A DNA stretch of 58,020 nucleotides from Desulfobacterales bacterium (GCA_028282295.1 JANQIE010000041.1:1-58020), one strand, 5' to 3'. Shown: positions 42,304 through 51,849, counted from the stretch's first letter. Notes: a model not told the origin generated them from the sequence alone. Translations and numbers: made by a program.

Positions 42304-43464
42304 ATGGAGCCTGAACAAATAAAAAAAATCCGACTGCTATTGGTGGATGATGAAACACAATTTCGCAGCACCTTGGCCAAGCGTCTTAAAAAAAGGGGCT
42401 TTGCCGCGCTTCAGGCCGGCAGTGGTCAAGAGTGTCTTGCGATACTCTCGGATCAACCCATGGACATCGTTGTGATGGATGTAAAAATGCCGGGAATGAC
42501 CGGCATTGATACGCTCCATCGTATCAGGGAAAAGTACATTGAAACCGAAATCATCCTGCTTACCGGTCATGCCGCCACACAAGATGGCGTGGAAGGTATC
42601 AAGTCCGGCGCTTTTGATTACCTGACCAAACCGGTTGAACTCAGCCATTTGTTGAGCAAAATTATCCAGGCATATGAAAAAATTATTGCAGCCAGGCAAA
42701 GTCGGGAGGCTGCAGCGTACAAGGCCCATATCGAACAGCAAATGATCGCCACTGAAAGGTTGGCGGCGCTTGGGACGCTTGCGGCCGGTGTGGCTCATGA
42801 AATCAACAACCCACTGGCCATCATTTATGAGTCGGCGGGATACTTGGGCGCACTGCTGCAAAATGAAGAGCTGGCCGACATGCCACATAAAGCGGTATTT
42901 GAAAAGGCGCTCCGTAATATCGAAAGCGGTGTTAAACGGGCCCGGACCATTACCCACCAGCTTTTAGGCAACGTGCGCAAAAGCGAAGCCATCCTCGCAG
43001 AAGTCGATGTTGCCGAGCTGATAAAAGAGGTTATTCTATTGATCCAAAAAGAGGCCCAAGACAAAGAGATTGTCGTAAAGCTGCAAACCGACGACGATTT
43101 GAAGCCCATTTGGGCTGATCCCAACCATATCCGGCAGGTTTTGATCAATTTATTGAACAATGCCATCCATGCCACTTTGGAAGGGGGCGCTATCACCTTC
43201 GAGGTGAAGGCCGCCGCTGATGACATGTTCATTACCGTCAGCGACACAGGTATGGGGATTCCAAAAGAGAATTTGGAAAAGATATTCGAGCCATTTTTCA
43301 GTACCAAAGCGCCGGGCGAAGGAACCGGACTCGGATTGTTCGTTACTAAAGAAATCGTGGAAAAACTGGGTGGGCACATTCGGGTTGACAGCCGTGTCGG
43401 GCAGGGCGCGCGCTTCGTGGTACAACTTCCCAGCGGAAGTAAGCTTAAAGATCAAGGAGTATAA
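42304..43464 (+). CDS. Receiver-histidine kinase hybrid
   Basis: A 386-residue protein with an N-terminal receiver (LLLVDDETQF, IVVMDVKMPGMTG, ILLTGHA, YLTKPVE), a coiled linker (about 120-155), HisKA with AALGTLAAGVAHEINNPLAI and an ATPase with N box RQVLINLLNNAIHATL, DTGMGIP and GTGLGLFVTKEIV. No membrane helix, so it gets its input through phosphotransfer to the receiver. Start after GGAGAATATAAG. The stop is 2 bp from the next ATG. Confidence 0.93.
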   Translation: MEPEQIKKIRLLLVDDETQFRSTLAKRLKKRGFAALQAGSGQECLAILSDQPMDIVVMDVKMPGMTGIDTLHRIREKYIETEIILLTGHAATQDGVEGIKSGAFDYLTKPVELSHLLSKIIQAYEKIIAARQSREAAAYKAHIEQQMIATERLAALGTLAAGVAHEINNPLAIIYESAGYLGALLQNEELADMPHKAVFEKALRNIESGVKRARTITHQLLGNVRKSEAILAEVDVAELIKEVILLIQKEAQDKEIVVKLQTDDDLKPIWADPNHIRQVLINLLNNAIHATLEGGAITFEVKAAADDMFITVSDTGMGIPKENLEKIFEPFFSTKAPGEGTGLGLFVTKEIVEKLGGHIRVDSRVGQGARFVVQLPSGSKLKDQGV

Positions 43465-43466
43465 AT

Positions 43467-43907
43467 ATGATTAAAATACCCACAAACATAATGTTGGTTG
43501 ATGATGAAAAAGATTTTGTGGAGATGCTTGCCATGCGGCTAGAAGAAGCCGGCGAAAAGGTGGTGCCGGCCTATGATGGTCATATGTGTCTCGATATTCT
43601 TGAAAAAGAGCCTGTTGATGTCGTCATTCTCGATATCAAGATGCCCGGGATGGATGGCATCACGACCCTGAGGAAAATCAAACTGTTGCACCCATTGGTC
43701 GAGGTGATTCTGCTTACCGGGCATGGCACCACGGAAACCGCTATTGAAGGAATGAAACTGGGCGCCTTTGATTACCTTTTAAAACCGGCCGATTTCAAGG
43801 ATCTGAAAGACAAGCTTGCAGGAGCCAAGAAAAAAAAGGACGCGCAGGACGAACGGATCCGAAAAGCTGAAGCCAGACAACTGCTCCGCAAAGGTGGAAA
43901 TATCTGA
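43467..43907 (+). CDS. Stand-alone response regulator receiver
   Basis: A 146-residue receiver: IMLVDDEKDF, VVILDIKMPGMDG, ILLTGHG and YLLKPAD. A basic helical tail (KKKKDAQDERIRKAEARQLL) follows. Coupled to the hybrid kinase gene. Similar to the receiver at 39657 (shared PLVEVI.LTGH and EGMKLGAFDYL segments), so the two are probably paralogues. Confidence 0.93.
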   Translation: MIKIPTNIMLVDDEKDFVEMLAMRLEEAGEKVVPAYDGHMCLDILEKEPVDVVILDIKMPGMDGITTLRKIKLLHPLVEVILLTGHGTTETAIEGMKLGAFDYLLKPADFKDLKDKLAGAKKKKDAQDERIRKAEARQLLRKGGNI

Positions 43908-44011
43908 TTCGTATTGAGCGGTGTTTTTGACAACCGCCGACGGGGACTGTTCCAGATTAAATTATGCGATAAAAACAGCCACCACGCAGGTGGCTAAAAA
44001 CGGAGATGTCG

Positions 44012-44569
44012 ATGAAAAGAATTGCAATAAAAGAATTAATGATTCCGCTGAACGAATATGCAACGGTATTTGAAGATGCAACTCTTCTCGATGCCATTCA
44101 AGCTTTGGAGCGCGCCCAAAAAGAATTCGATTGCACTAAATACCGTCATCGTGCAATCCTGGTGCTTGACAAGACCAATCATCCTGTCGGCAAAATCAGT
44201 CAATTAGATGCGTTAAAGGCGCTGGAGCCGAAATACAAAGAAATCCAGGAAAATGACACCAAAAGCCATTTTCGGCATTTCAGCCGGATGTTTCTCAAAT
44301 CGATGCTGGAGCATCATCGTCTGTTTGAAGACGCCCTTGATGGTTTGTTGAAAAAGGCCTCCACGCTCAGGGTCACCGAGTTCATGCATAAACCGTCCCA
44401 GGAAGAATATCTTAGTGAAGATGCTACGTTGGATGAGGCCGTACACATACTTATCATGGGACATCATCAGTCCCTATTGGTGAGTCGAAAAAGTGAAATC
44501 GTCGGTATTTTGCGACTGGCAGATGTGTTTGCAGTTGTTTTCCAGGAAAGCAGAGCTTTAAAAACTTAG
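44012..44569 (+). CDS. CBS-domain protein
   Basis: A 185-residue protein with two CBS motifs: residues about 5-70 (IKELMIPLNEYATVFEDATL, HPVGKISQLDAL) and 128-180 (VTEFMHKPSQEEYLSEDATL, EIVGILRLADVFAVV), separated by a helical insert of about 55 residues rich in His/Phe. CBS pairs bind adenine nucleotides and regulate transporters or enzymes. Start at 44012, preceded by CGGAG at suitable spacing; a nearer ATG at 44006 is too close to it. Confidence 0.88.
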   Translation: MKRIAIKELMIPLNEYATVFEDATLLDAIQALERAQKEFDCTKYRHRAILVLDKTNHPVGKISQLDALKALEPKYKEIQENDTKSHFRHFSRMFLKSMLEHHRLFEDALDGLLKKASTLRVTEFMHKPSQEEYLSEDATLDEAVHILIMGHHQSLLVSRKSEIVGILRLADVFAVVFQESRALKT

Positions 44570-44578
44570 GAGATGTCC

Positions 44579-45067
44579 ATGAAAAACGGCTTTTTTTTAA
44601 CGTGTTTGATTGTATCCATATCGGTTTTTTCGGTTTCACTTCCGCATGTGTATGCGACCGAAAGAAAGGGTTTGTCCAATGAACAAACTATTTATGTCCC
44701 GGCATATTCACATATCTATTCAGGAAATCGCGAGCGGCCGTTTCTCTTGACAATCACTTTAAGCATCAGAAACATTGACCCGGAGCATCAAATCAAAATT
44801 ACCAAAGTTGACTATTACGAAACGCAAGGAAAACTCTTGAGAAAATATGTAACCACGCCGGTATTGTTGAACCCTTTAGAGTCATTGCGCTACGTTGTGC
44901 CTGAAAAAGATAAAAGCGGAGGGTCTGGCGCCAATTTTATAGTTGAATGGAAATCTGATAAATATCTCAATACACCCATTGTTGAGGCAATTATGATCAG
45001 CACCAAAGGACAGCAGGGCGTGTCTTTTACCTCGCGTGGCAAACCTATCATATCACGGCATGAATAA
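44579..45067 (+). CDS. DUF3124 exported protein
   Basis: A 162-residue protein. Signal peptide at residues 1-25 (FFLTCLIVSISVFSVS, cleavage after VYA). The mature part has the DUF3124 features QTIYVPAYSHIYSG, LTLSIRNIDPEHQIKITKVD and GGSGANFIVEW. Function unknown; the family is found mainly with signalling or transport genes in Desulfobacterota and cyanobacteria. Start after GGAGATGTCC. It is the last gene of the signalling island. Confidence 0.85.
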   Translation: MKNGFFLTCLIVSISVFSVSLPHVYATERKGLSNEQTIYVPAYSHIYSGNRERPFLLTITLSIRNIDPEHQIKITKVDYYETQGKLLRKYVTTPVLLNPLESLRYVVPEKDKSGGSGANFIVEWKSDKYLNTPIVEAIMISTKGQQGVSFTSRGKPIISRHE

Positions 45068-45147
45068 GGGCTCTCGCAAAAATAATTTCACCTTTTATGC
45101 ATCCCGGCCCCAGGTCATCTTGGTCCGATCTTCGGTCCCAGAATCCT
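45065..45147. repeat. Family B left-half fragment
   Basis: AAGGGCTCTCGCAAAAATAA through GGTCCGATCTTCGGTCCCA matches the left half of the full family B copy at 5151-5229. It covers the end of the DUF3124 gene and the leader of the diguanylate cyclase gene. Confidence 0.8.
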
Positions 45148-45168
45148 CTCAAAAGATGCATGTGTCTT

Positions 45169-46047
45169 ATGAACTCGACAAGATCGCCAACTTTATTTAA
45201 AACACTGGTATTTTGCGGCTGCTGCTTGACGGCTGCCGGGATCAGCGCGGTGCACTATCTGACCGGCCCGGAATTGACCCTGTCTCTGTTTTACCTGCTG
45301 CCGATCATGCTGACGGCATGGCATGTTGGTCTCGTCGCCGGGGTAGTATTGGCATTTTGCTGCACAGGCTTATGGCTGCTGGCCGATTTGACCGTGATTG
45401 ATGCGTTCAGGCGCCCCGTCATACCCATCGTAAACGAAACCTTCCGCCTAGTGGTGTTTCTGATCATTGCATGGATCACCGCCACTTTGCACAAAGCGCT
45501 GGTAGAACAAAAACACCTGGCCAATATTGATCCGTTAACCCGGATTGCCAACCGACGTGCATTTTTCGACCTGGCCGCAAGGGAATTAAAAAGGGCGCGG
45601 CGTTTTAATTATCCGTTGTCTATTCTCTATATGGACCTGGATAATTTTAAAGGTGTCAACGACAATCTCGGTCACCATGTGGGGGACGAATTGTTGTGTG
45701 TCGTGGCACAGCACATTCAAGGGCATATTCGTGAGATCGACATTTTAGCCCGCTTGGGAGGTGATGAGTTTTGTGTTCTGCTGGTCGATTCCTCACCGGT
45801 GGTCTCACGCAAGGTGACCAGGAAGCTTCAATTGAGCATCGCAACGCTGATGCGCAACCGGAACTGGCCCGTGAAGATCAGTATTGGGGCGGCCACTTTT
45901 ATATCTCTTCCCGGCAGCGTGGATGAGATGATTGCTGCTGCCGACCAGTTGATGTATGCAGCCAAAAAAGATCAACAAGTAGACATTATCCACAAAATGA
46001 TCGATGGTGCCGCAACTCGCAACGAATCGGAACTCAGGTGTTCATGA
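45169..46047 (+). CDS. Membrane diguanylate cyclase (GGDEF)
   Basis: A 292-residue protein from the ATG at 45169; the frame runs further up into a repeat fragment, so the real start is uncertain. Four helices (residues about 9-115) form a small MASE-like sensor. The GGDEF domain follows: DPLTRIANRRAFFDLAAREL, LDNFKGVNDNLGHHVGDELL and active-site RLGGDEF near 205. No inhibitory RxxD is obvious before it. It makes c-di-GMP from GTP. The TGA overlaps the mrpA ATG (ATGA), so it belongs to the Mrp operon. Confidence 0.88.
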   Translation: MNSTRSPTLFKTLVFCGCCLTAAGISAVHYLTGPELTLSLFYLLPIMLTAWHVGLVAGVVLAFCCTGLWLLADLTVIDAFRRPVIPIVNETFRLVVFLIIAWITATLHKALVEQKHLANIDPLTRIANRRAFFDLAARELKRARRFNYPLSILYMDLDNFKGVNDNLGHHVGDELLCVVAQHIQGHIREIDILARLGGDEFCVLLVDSSPVVSRKVTRKLQLSIATLMRNRNWPVKISIGAATFISLPGSVDEMIAAADQLMYAAKKDQQVDIIHKMIDGAATRNESELRCS

Positions 46048-48833
46048 GCCTTTATTGGATCCCGCTATTAACGACTTTGGGCGGTCTCGCACCGCTTATC
46101 ACCGACAGATGGGGACGAACCGCCTGTGCCGCGGCGACCGCGCTGTTTCCGGCGGTTGCTTTGACGGCCGTCGGTGTTCAAATACCCCGCATTTTCCAAG
46201 GCGCTGTTCTGCGCTTCAATGCCGATTGGATTCCTTCGCTAGGCTTGGACGTCGCCTTTCGACTGGATGGCCTGTCCTTGTTATTCTCCACGCTGATCCT
46301 GGGCATCGGGCTGTTGATCATCCTTTACGCCCGCTACTACCTGTCGGAAAAGGATCAAGCGGGGCGCTTTTATGCTTACCTGATGCTTTTCATGACAGCG
46401 ATGATCGGCATCGTTTTATCCAACAACCTGCTTCAACTCTGGTTTTTCTGGGAGTTGACCAGCATCAGCTCTTTTCTGCTCATCGGTTTCTGGTACGGCC
46501 GTAAAGACGCCCGCCAAGGGGCACGCATGGCGTTAACCGTCACCGGTGCCGGCGGTTTGGCGCTGCTCGCCGGCATTGTCCTCATCGGCCAGACGGTCGG
46601 TTCGTACGACCTGGACGTTGTGCTTGCCAGCGGCGATTTGCTTCGCCATTGCGATCGATATCACGTCATTCTCCTATTGATATTGCTGGGCGCCTTTACC
46701 AAGTCGGCCCAATTCCCGTTTCATTTCTGGCTTCCTCAAGCCATGGCGGCCCCCACACCGGTCAGCGCCTACCTGCACTCGGCCACCATGGTGAAAGCCG
46801 GAATTTTTCTGTTGGCGCGGTTCTACCCGGTTCTCTCCGGGACGGTCGGATGGTTCCTGCTGGTCAGCATTACCGGTCTGTTAACGATGCTGATCGGCGC
46901 TTACCTGGCGCTGTTCAAACACGATCTCAAAGGACTGCTGGCCTACTCCACGGTCAGCCACCTGGGCTTGATTACATTACTGCTGGGCATGGGCACGGAG
47001 CTTGCCGCGGTTGCGGCGGTCTTGCACACCATCAACCATGCCACTTTCAAGGCATCCTTGTTCATGGCGGCCGGTATTATCGATCATGAAACCGGATCGC
47101 GGGATATGCGCCGGCTCAACGGCCTGTGGAAATACATGCCGCAGACCGCCACGCTGGCAATGGTCGCTTCCGCTGCAATGGGCGGCGTGCCGCTGCTGAA
47201 CGGATTTTTGTCGAAGGAGATGTTTTTTGCGGAAACTTTAGAACAAAGCACATTGGGATCCATCTCCTGGATGATTCCAGTATTTGCGACCATCGGAGCG
47301 GCTTTCTCGGTCGCCTATTCGCTCCGGTTTATTCATGACGTTTTTTTCAACGGCGAACCGGTCGATCTGCCCAAAACACCGCGTGAACCGCCACGCTATA
47401 TGCGGGTGCCGATTGAGATTCTGGTCGGTCTGTGCCTGATCGTGGGCATCTTTCCCGAGTATACCGCCGGCAAGGTGCTCGCGAGTGCGTCCACGGCGGT
47501 ATTGGGCGGCCGGTTGCCGGAATATCACCTGCACATCTGGCACGGCTTCAATCTACCGTTGATCATGAGTTGCTTCGCCCTGATCGGCGGCGGCATTCTC
47601 TACTACAGCCGTCAGCGGTTGTTCACCATTCAAGCCTATTTTCCGGAGCACAACGCAAGCCGGGTATTTGAAGATGCCGTAAAACGTAGTCGCAATGGAT
47701 TGCGCCTGATTTGGGCCTGGTTTGATAACGGGTCAACCCAGCGCGCTGTTTTCTGGCTGTTGTTCCTGGCCCTGGCTTTCACCATTGTCCCTTTAATGGG
47801 ACTCGACACGACGGTCGGTTTGAGACCGCAGATCCCCATCGACTCGGTCATGGTGGCCGGGGCCACGCTGCTTTGTGTCAGTTCGGTGGCGACAGTCATA
47901 TGGCATCACCAGCGTTTACTGACGTTGTTGTTGCTCTGCGTGGTCGGCATGATTGTCGCCATTTCGTTTGCCCTGTTTTCCGCGCCCGATCTGGCACTGA
48001 CCCAATTGTCCGTGGAAGTGGTGACCCTCGTTCTGCTTCTGCTGGCATTGTATTATCTGCCGCAGCGTATCCGCAATTACACATCGCCCAATAAAATCGT
48101 CAGGGATGCATCTGTTTCGGTGTTGATCGGCGGTGTCGTCGGGACCATTTCCTATGCACTGATTACCCGGCCACTGGAATCGATCTCCGGGTATTACACA
48201 CAAAACGCCAAGGTCCTGGGAGGCGGTACAAACATCGTGAATGTCATTCTGGTCGATTTTCGCGGTTTCGACACTTTCGGTGAAATCACCGTGCTGGCCA
48301 TTGCCGCCCTGGGGATTTACACGCTCATTGCCCGCATGCGCGTTTTTCAGGCGCATACCAATATCGACGGACTGCCATGGTCGGCCGACAAACACCCCAT
48401 GATGTTTTCGGTCATTTCTCAGGCGCTTTTGCCGCTGGCCGTCATGGTCTCCGTTTATATTTTCCTGCGCGGCCATAACCTGCCGGGCGGTGGCTTCATC
48501 GCGGGTCTGATTACTTCGATCGCGTTGATTCAACAATACATCGCACAAGGCTACGCCTGGCTGAAGCCACGCATCAAGGTCAACTATCTCACGCTGATCG
48601 GCAGCGGTTTGCTCATATCGTTTCTCACCGGCGCCGGCGGTTGGCTCTGGCAGAAACCGTTTTTGAAAAGCTGGCACGGCCACGTGCACCTGCCGCTTCT
48701 GGGCGATATCGAGTTGGCCAGCGCCATGGCGTTCGACCTGGGTGTATATCTGACCGTGGTGGGGGCCTGTATGATGATTTTGTCCAACCTTGGCGGTCTG
48801 ACAACACCCGACCGGCCCAGGATGAAAGGCTAG
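46044..48833 (+). CDS. mrpA: Mrp Na+/H+ antiporter subunit A with fused subunit B
   Basis: A 929-residue polytopic protein. Residues 1-500 are the NADH-dehydrogenase ND5-like core (FFWELTSISSFLLIGFWYG, FHFWLPQAMAAPTPVSAYLH SATMVKAG in order, HTINHATFKASLFMAAG). After about residue 620 comes the MrpA C-terminal domain, and the last 150 residues match MrpB (LPLAVMVSVYIFLRGHNLPG), so A and B are fused, as in group 2 Mrp complexes. Exchanges cytoplasmic Na+ for H+. Start ATG at 46044, overlapping the cyclase stop. Confidence 0.95.
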   Translation: MSLYWIPLLTTLGGLAPLITDRWGRTACAAATALFPAVALTAVGVQIPRIFQGAVLRFNADWIPSLGLDVAFRLDGLSLLFSTLILGIGLLIILYARYYLSEKDQAGRFYAYLMLFMTAMIGIVLSNNLLQLWFFWELTSISSFLLIGFWYGRKDARQGARMALTVTGAGGLALLAGIVLIGQTVGSYDLDVVLASGDLLRHCDRYHVILLLILLGAFTKSAQFPFHFWLPQAMAAPTPVSAYLHSATMVKAGIFLLARFYPVLSGTVGWFLLVSITGLLTMLIGAYLALFKHDLKGLLAYSTVSHLGLITLLLGMGTELAAVAAVLHTINHATFKASLFMAAGIIDHETGSRDMRRLNGLWKYMPQTATLAMVASAAMGGVPLLNGFLSKEMFFAETLEQSTLGSISWMIPVFATIGAAFSVAYSLRFIHDVFFNGEPVDLPKTPREPPRYMRVPIEILVGLCLIVGIFPEYTAGKVLASASTAVLGGRLPEYHLHIWHGFNLPLIMSCFALIGGGILYYSRQRLFTIQAYFPEHNASRVFEDAVKRSRNGLRLIWAWFDNGSTQRAVFWLLFLALAFTIVPLMGLDTTVGLRPQIPIDSVMVAGATLLCVSSVATVIWHHQRLLTLLLLCVVGMIVAISFALFSAPDLALTQLSVEVVTLVLLLLALYYLPQRIRNYTSPNKIVRDASVSVLIGGVVGTISYALITRPLESISGYYTQNAKVLGGGTNIVNVILVDFRGFDTFGEITVLAIAALGIYTLIARMRVFQAHTNIDGLPWSADKHPMMFSVISQALLPLAVMVSVYIFLRGHNLPGGGFIAGLITSIALIQQYIAQGYAWLKPRIKVNYLTLIGSGLLISFLTGAGGWLWQKPFLKSWHGHVHLPLLGDIELASAMAFDLGVYLTVVGACMMILSNLGGLTTPDRPRMKG

Positions 48834-48840
48834 CGGTCCT

Positions 48841-49203
48841 ATGGAATTGATTTTCGCCTTCTGTATCGGTGTGCTGACCTGCTGTGGCGCCTATCTTTGC
48901 CTGCGCGGCAGTACGTTCACCGTGGTCATCGGCCTGACGCTGCTCTCGTATGCGGTCAATATGTTTTTGTTCGCCAGCGGCCGGCTCGCTTTCAATGCCG
49001 CTCCAATTCTGGGTCAGTCCGAATCTATCGCCGATCCGCTGCCCCAGGCGCTTGTGTTGACCGCCATTGTCATTGGTTTTGCCATGACCGCGTTTGCGGT
49101 CATTTTGTCCATGCGCGCCCGGGCCGATCTGGGCAACGACCATGTCGACGGCAATCCTCCGGCCGTGGAAAACGAAATACGGCAGAAGGGGCGGCGCCTG
49201 TGA
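48841..49203 (+). CDS. mrpC: Mrp antiporter subunit C
   Basis: A 120-residue, three-helix protein related to NuoK. VVIGLTLLSYAVNMFLFASG and DPLPQALVLTAIVIGFAMTA are the conserved helices. Starts 7 bp after mrpA; its TGA overlaps the mrpD GTG start by 4 bp (GTGA). Confidence 0.94.
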   Translation: MELIFAFCIGVLTCCGAYLCLRGSTFTVVIGLTLLSYAVNMFLFASGRLAFNAAPILGQSESIADPLPQALVLTAIVIGFAMTAFAVILSMRARADLGNDHVDGNPPAVENEIRQKGRRL

Positions 49204-50723
49204 ATCACCTGGCCATTTTACCGATACTGTTGCCGGCCCTTTCCGGCATTCTGATGCTCTTACCGCCGTTGGCCACAAGGCCCTGCGCACAGCGCCGGAT
49301 CGCCTGGATGGGCCTTGCCGCGTTGGTGGTGATATCGGGCGTGCTGATCTATCTGGTAGAATATGAGACGCAGATATACGTCCTGGGGGATTGGCAGCCG
49401 CCATTCGGCATCATGCTGCTCGTCGATCGGCTGGCGGCCCTGCTGCTCGCCGCCACCGCTGTCCTTGCCTTCTGTGCCTGTTTATACGGTGAAGCCCGGA
49501 AAGATCGACCGGGGCACTTTTTCTACCCGCTTTTCATGTTCCAGATTATGGGGATCAATGGTGCGTTTTTAACCGGCGACATTTTCAACCTGTTTGTTTT
49601 CTTCGAGGTGCTGCTGATAGCATCCTATGCACTGTTGGTGCATGGCGGCGGTAAAGAGAAAACCAGAGCCGGCTTTCAATACGTTACCTTAAATCTGCTC
49701 GGCTCGGCTTTTTTTCTGATCGCCCTGGGTACCCTTTACGGCACCCTGGGTACGCTCAACATGGCGGATATGGCCGCCAAGGTCACCGGACTCTCGCCTG
49801 AAGAACAGGCCATCGCCCGGGCCGGCGGCCTCCTTTTACTATTGGTATTCGGTTTGAAATCGGCCATGCTGCCGTTGCAGTTCTGGTTGCCGCAAACCTA
49901 TTCGGCCGCCTCGGCGCCGGTGGCCGCGCTGTTTGCCATCATGACCAAAGTGGGGCTATACGCGATCTACCGCGTTTTCGGGGGCATCTTCGGCAGCGAG
50001 GCCGGTGCCCTGGCGCATATCGCCACCCCTTGGATCTGGCCCTTGGCCATCGCCACACTCGTCGTTGGGGCCTGCGGTGCATTCGCGGCACCGTCGCTTC
50101 GACTGCTGACCGCAAACATGGTTATCGCCTCCGTCGGTACCCTGCTGTTGACTTTCGTGATCAACGACGGGCAGTCCCTGTCCGCCGGTCTCTTTTACTT
50201 GCTGCATTCAACCGCCGTTACCGGTTCCCTGTTTCTGATAGCCGATCAAATCCGTATCCAGCGCGGGCCGGCCCAGGATCGTTTCGTCATCTCAAGACCC
50301 ATGCACAAGTCCGGCCGTACCGGTTCGTTTTTTTTCATTGCCGCGATTGCCGCAATCGGTTTGCCGCCGCTGTCCGGTTTCGTGGCTAAAGCGCTGTTCT
50401 TGCAGGCCGCGACCCGGTTGGACGAACAGCTTTGGGTCTGGCCGGTGCTGCTGATCAGCAGCTTGATCGCCCTGGTGGCCTTCTCGCGAGCGGGCAGCTC
50501 ATTTTTCTGGCACGTTGCCGGGAAGAAAAAGGCCGGTGTGAAAACGCGGCCCGCGCAGGTTCTGGCCATATCCATCTTGCTGACGATTCCGCTGCTGATG
50601 ACTTTATTTGCGGACCCGATTGTGACTTACAGCCAGCGCGCCGCCGAGGACATCAAAAACAGTACGGTCATCATTCAACAAAGGCTTGAAAACGACAGGA
50701 GAACGGCTCATGCAGTGCGATAG
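49200..50723 (+). CDS. mrpD: Mrp antiporter subunit D
   Basis: A 507-residue ND2/ND4-like antiporter subunit with about 14 helices. Conserved TGDIFNLFVFFEVLLIASYA (proton-path Glu), LKSAMLPLQFWLPQTYSAAS and ATMVKAG-like FAIMTKVGLYAIYRVF. Starts at GTG 49200 in the GTGA overlap with mrpC; this is more likely than the long open frame upstream in mrpC. Confidence 0.95.
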   Translation: MNHLAILPILLPALSGILMLLPPLATRPCAQRRIAWMGLAALVVISGVLIYLVEYETQIYVLGDWQPPFGIMLLVDRLAALLLAATAVLAFCACLYGEARKDRPGHFFYPLFMFQIMGINGAFLTGDIFNLFVFFEVLLIASYALLVHGGGKEKTRAGFQYVTLNLLGSAFFLIALGTLYGTLGTLNMADMAAKVTGLSPEEQAIARAGGLLLLLVFGLKSAMLPLQFWLPQTYSAASAPVAALFAIMTKVGLYAIYRVFGGIFGSEAGALAHIATPWIWPLAIATLVVGACGAFAAPSLRLLTANMVIASVGTLLLTFVINDGQSLSAGLFYLLHSTAVTGSLFLIADQIRIQRGPAQDRFVISRPMHKSGRTGSFFFIAAIAAIGLPPLSGFVAKALFLQAATRLDEQLWVWPVLLISSLIALVAFSRAGSSFFWHVAGKKKAGVKTRPAQVLAISILLTIPLLMTLFADPIVTYSQRAAEDIKNSTVIIQQRLENDRRTAHAVR

Positions 50724-51210
50724 ATCCCGGCGATACCGGCCCCGTGTATTCAACTTTGTTTTACTGTTTGTAGTATGGATTTTGTTGACCGACATCACGT
50801 TCGGCAATATGCTGTTGGCCGCGATCCTGGCGTACCTTATTCCGATGGTGGTCGGCAGCCTACAATCCGCAGCCCCGCGGGTCGCAAAGCCTCTAAAGGG
50901 CGCAGGGTACGTGTTGGTCTTGTTGGGCGACATTATCGTTTCCAATATTGTCGTTGCCAAACAAGTGTTGGGTTCCCTGGATAAACTTGAACCCGGGTTT
51001 ATTGCCATACCGCTGGAACTCAGACAACCGCTTCCGATTACCTTGTTGGCCAGCACCATTTCGCTGACGCCGGGAACGGTCAGCACGGAAGTGTCGGCAG
51101 ACAAAAGAACCCTTTATGTGCATGCACTGAATGTTGAAAACGAACCGAAACTCATTGCGCATATAAAGCATCGCTATGAAACCCCATTAAAGGAGATTTT
51201 CGAATGTTAA
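50710..51210 (+). CDS. mrpE: Mrp antiporter subunit E
   Basis: A 166-residue protein with two N-terminal helices and a cytoplasmic domain. Signature ISLTPGTVSTEVSADKRTLYVH is the MrpE core. Start ATG at 50710 after AGGAGAACGGCTC; it overlaps the mrpD end by 14 bp and the next gene by 7. Confidence 0.93.
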   Translation: MQCDRSRRYRPRVFNFVLLFVVWILLTDITFGNMLLAAILAYLIPMVVGSLQSAAPRVAKPLKGAGYVLVLLGDIIVSNIVVAKQVLGSLDKLEPGFIAIPLELRQPLPITLLASTISLTPGTVSTEVSADKRTLYVHALNVENEPKLIAHIKHRYETPLKEIFEC

Positions 51211-51473
51211 ACACGGTTATCCTCGCGGTCAGCGCCATGATCGGCATCTCACTGCTGCTGAACCTATGGCGTTTCATGATCGGGCCGCACATACTTGACC
51301 GCGTTATTGCGCTCGATACCATGTACATCAATGCCATTGCGTTGATTGTCATTCTCGGCATTTTCATGGGCTCGCCGCTTTACTACGACGGTGCCCTCTT
51401 TATTGCCATGCTGGGTTTCGTGAGTACCTCGGCGGTTTGCAAATTCATCCTGCGTGGCGACATCATTGAATAG
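51204..51473 (+). CDS. mrpF: Mrp antiporter subunit F
   Basis: An 89-residue, three-helix protein. RFMIGPHILDRVIALDTMYI is the MrpF signature. The start follows AAAGGAGATTTTCGA inside the end of mrpE. Confidence 0.94.
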   Translation: MLNTVILAVSAMIGISLLLNLWRFMIGPHILDRVIALDTMYINAIALIVILGIFMGSPLYYDGALFIAMLGFVSTSAVCKFILRGDIIE

Positions 51474-51482
51474 GAAAACGAC

Positions 51483-51848
51483 ATGACGCTCATCGATCTG
51501 GCTACGGCCCTGTTTTTGTTGATCGGCGGTCTGTTTCTGCTGGTGGGTTCCATCGGTCTGTTTCGACTGCCTGATTTTTTCATGCGTCTGCACGCCCCCA
51601 CCAAGGCCTCCACATTGGGTATCGGCTCCATATTGATGGCATCGATCATCTTTTTTTCGTTTAAGGGCGACGGCATCAGTATAAAAGAATTTCTGATCAT
51701 CCTGTTCATGTTTCTAACCGCGCCGATCAGTGCGCACATGCTGTCTAAAGCCGCGCTCCACGTAAAACAAAAACCGCGCCAAGACACTTTGAATCTTGAC
51801 CGGCTCAATGCGATTCGCGACCGCACGAACTGGGCTTCGCGGAGCTGA
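51483..51848 (+). CDS. mrpG: Mrp antiporter subunit G
   Basis: A 121-residue, three-helix protein. SIGLFRLPDFFMRLHAPTKA is the MrpG signature. The last residues (RDRTNWASRS) run into a decayed piece of a GGDEF gene, so the C-terminus may have been altered by that event. Completes the A(B)CDEFG set. Confidence 0.94.
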   Translation: MTLIDLATALFLLIGGLFLLVGSIGLFRLPDFFMRLHAPTKASTLGIGSILMASIIFFSFKGDGISIKEFLIILFMFLTAPISAHMLSKAALHVKQKPRQDTLNLDRLNAIRDRTNWASRS

Positions 51849-51849
51849 T

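Noticed and set aside
48897-49199. Upstream extension of mrpD inside mrpC
   Set aside because: Out-of-frame shadow of mrpC; the GTGA overlap gives a standard MrpD start.
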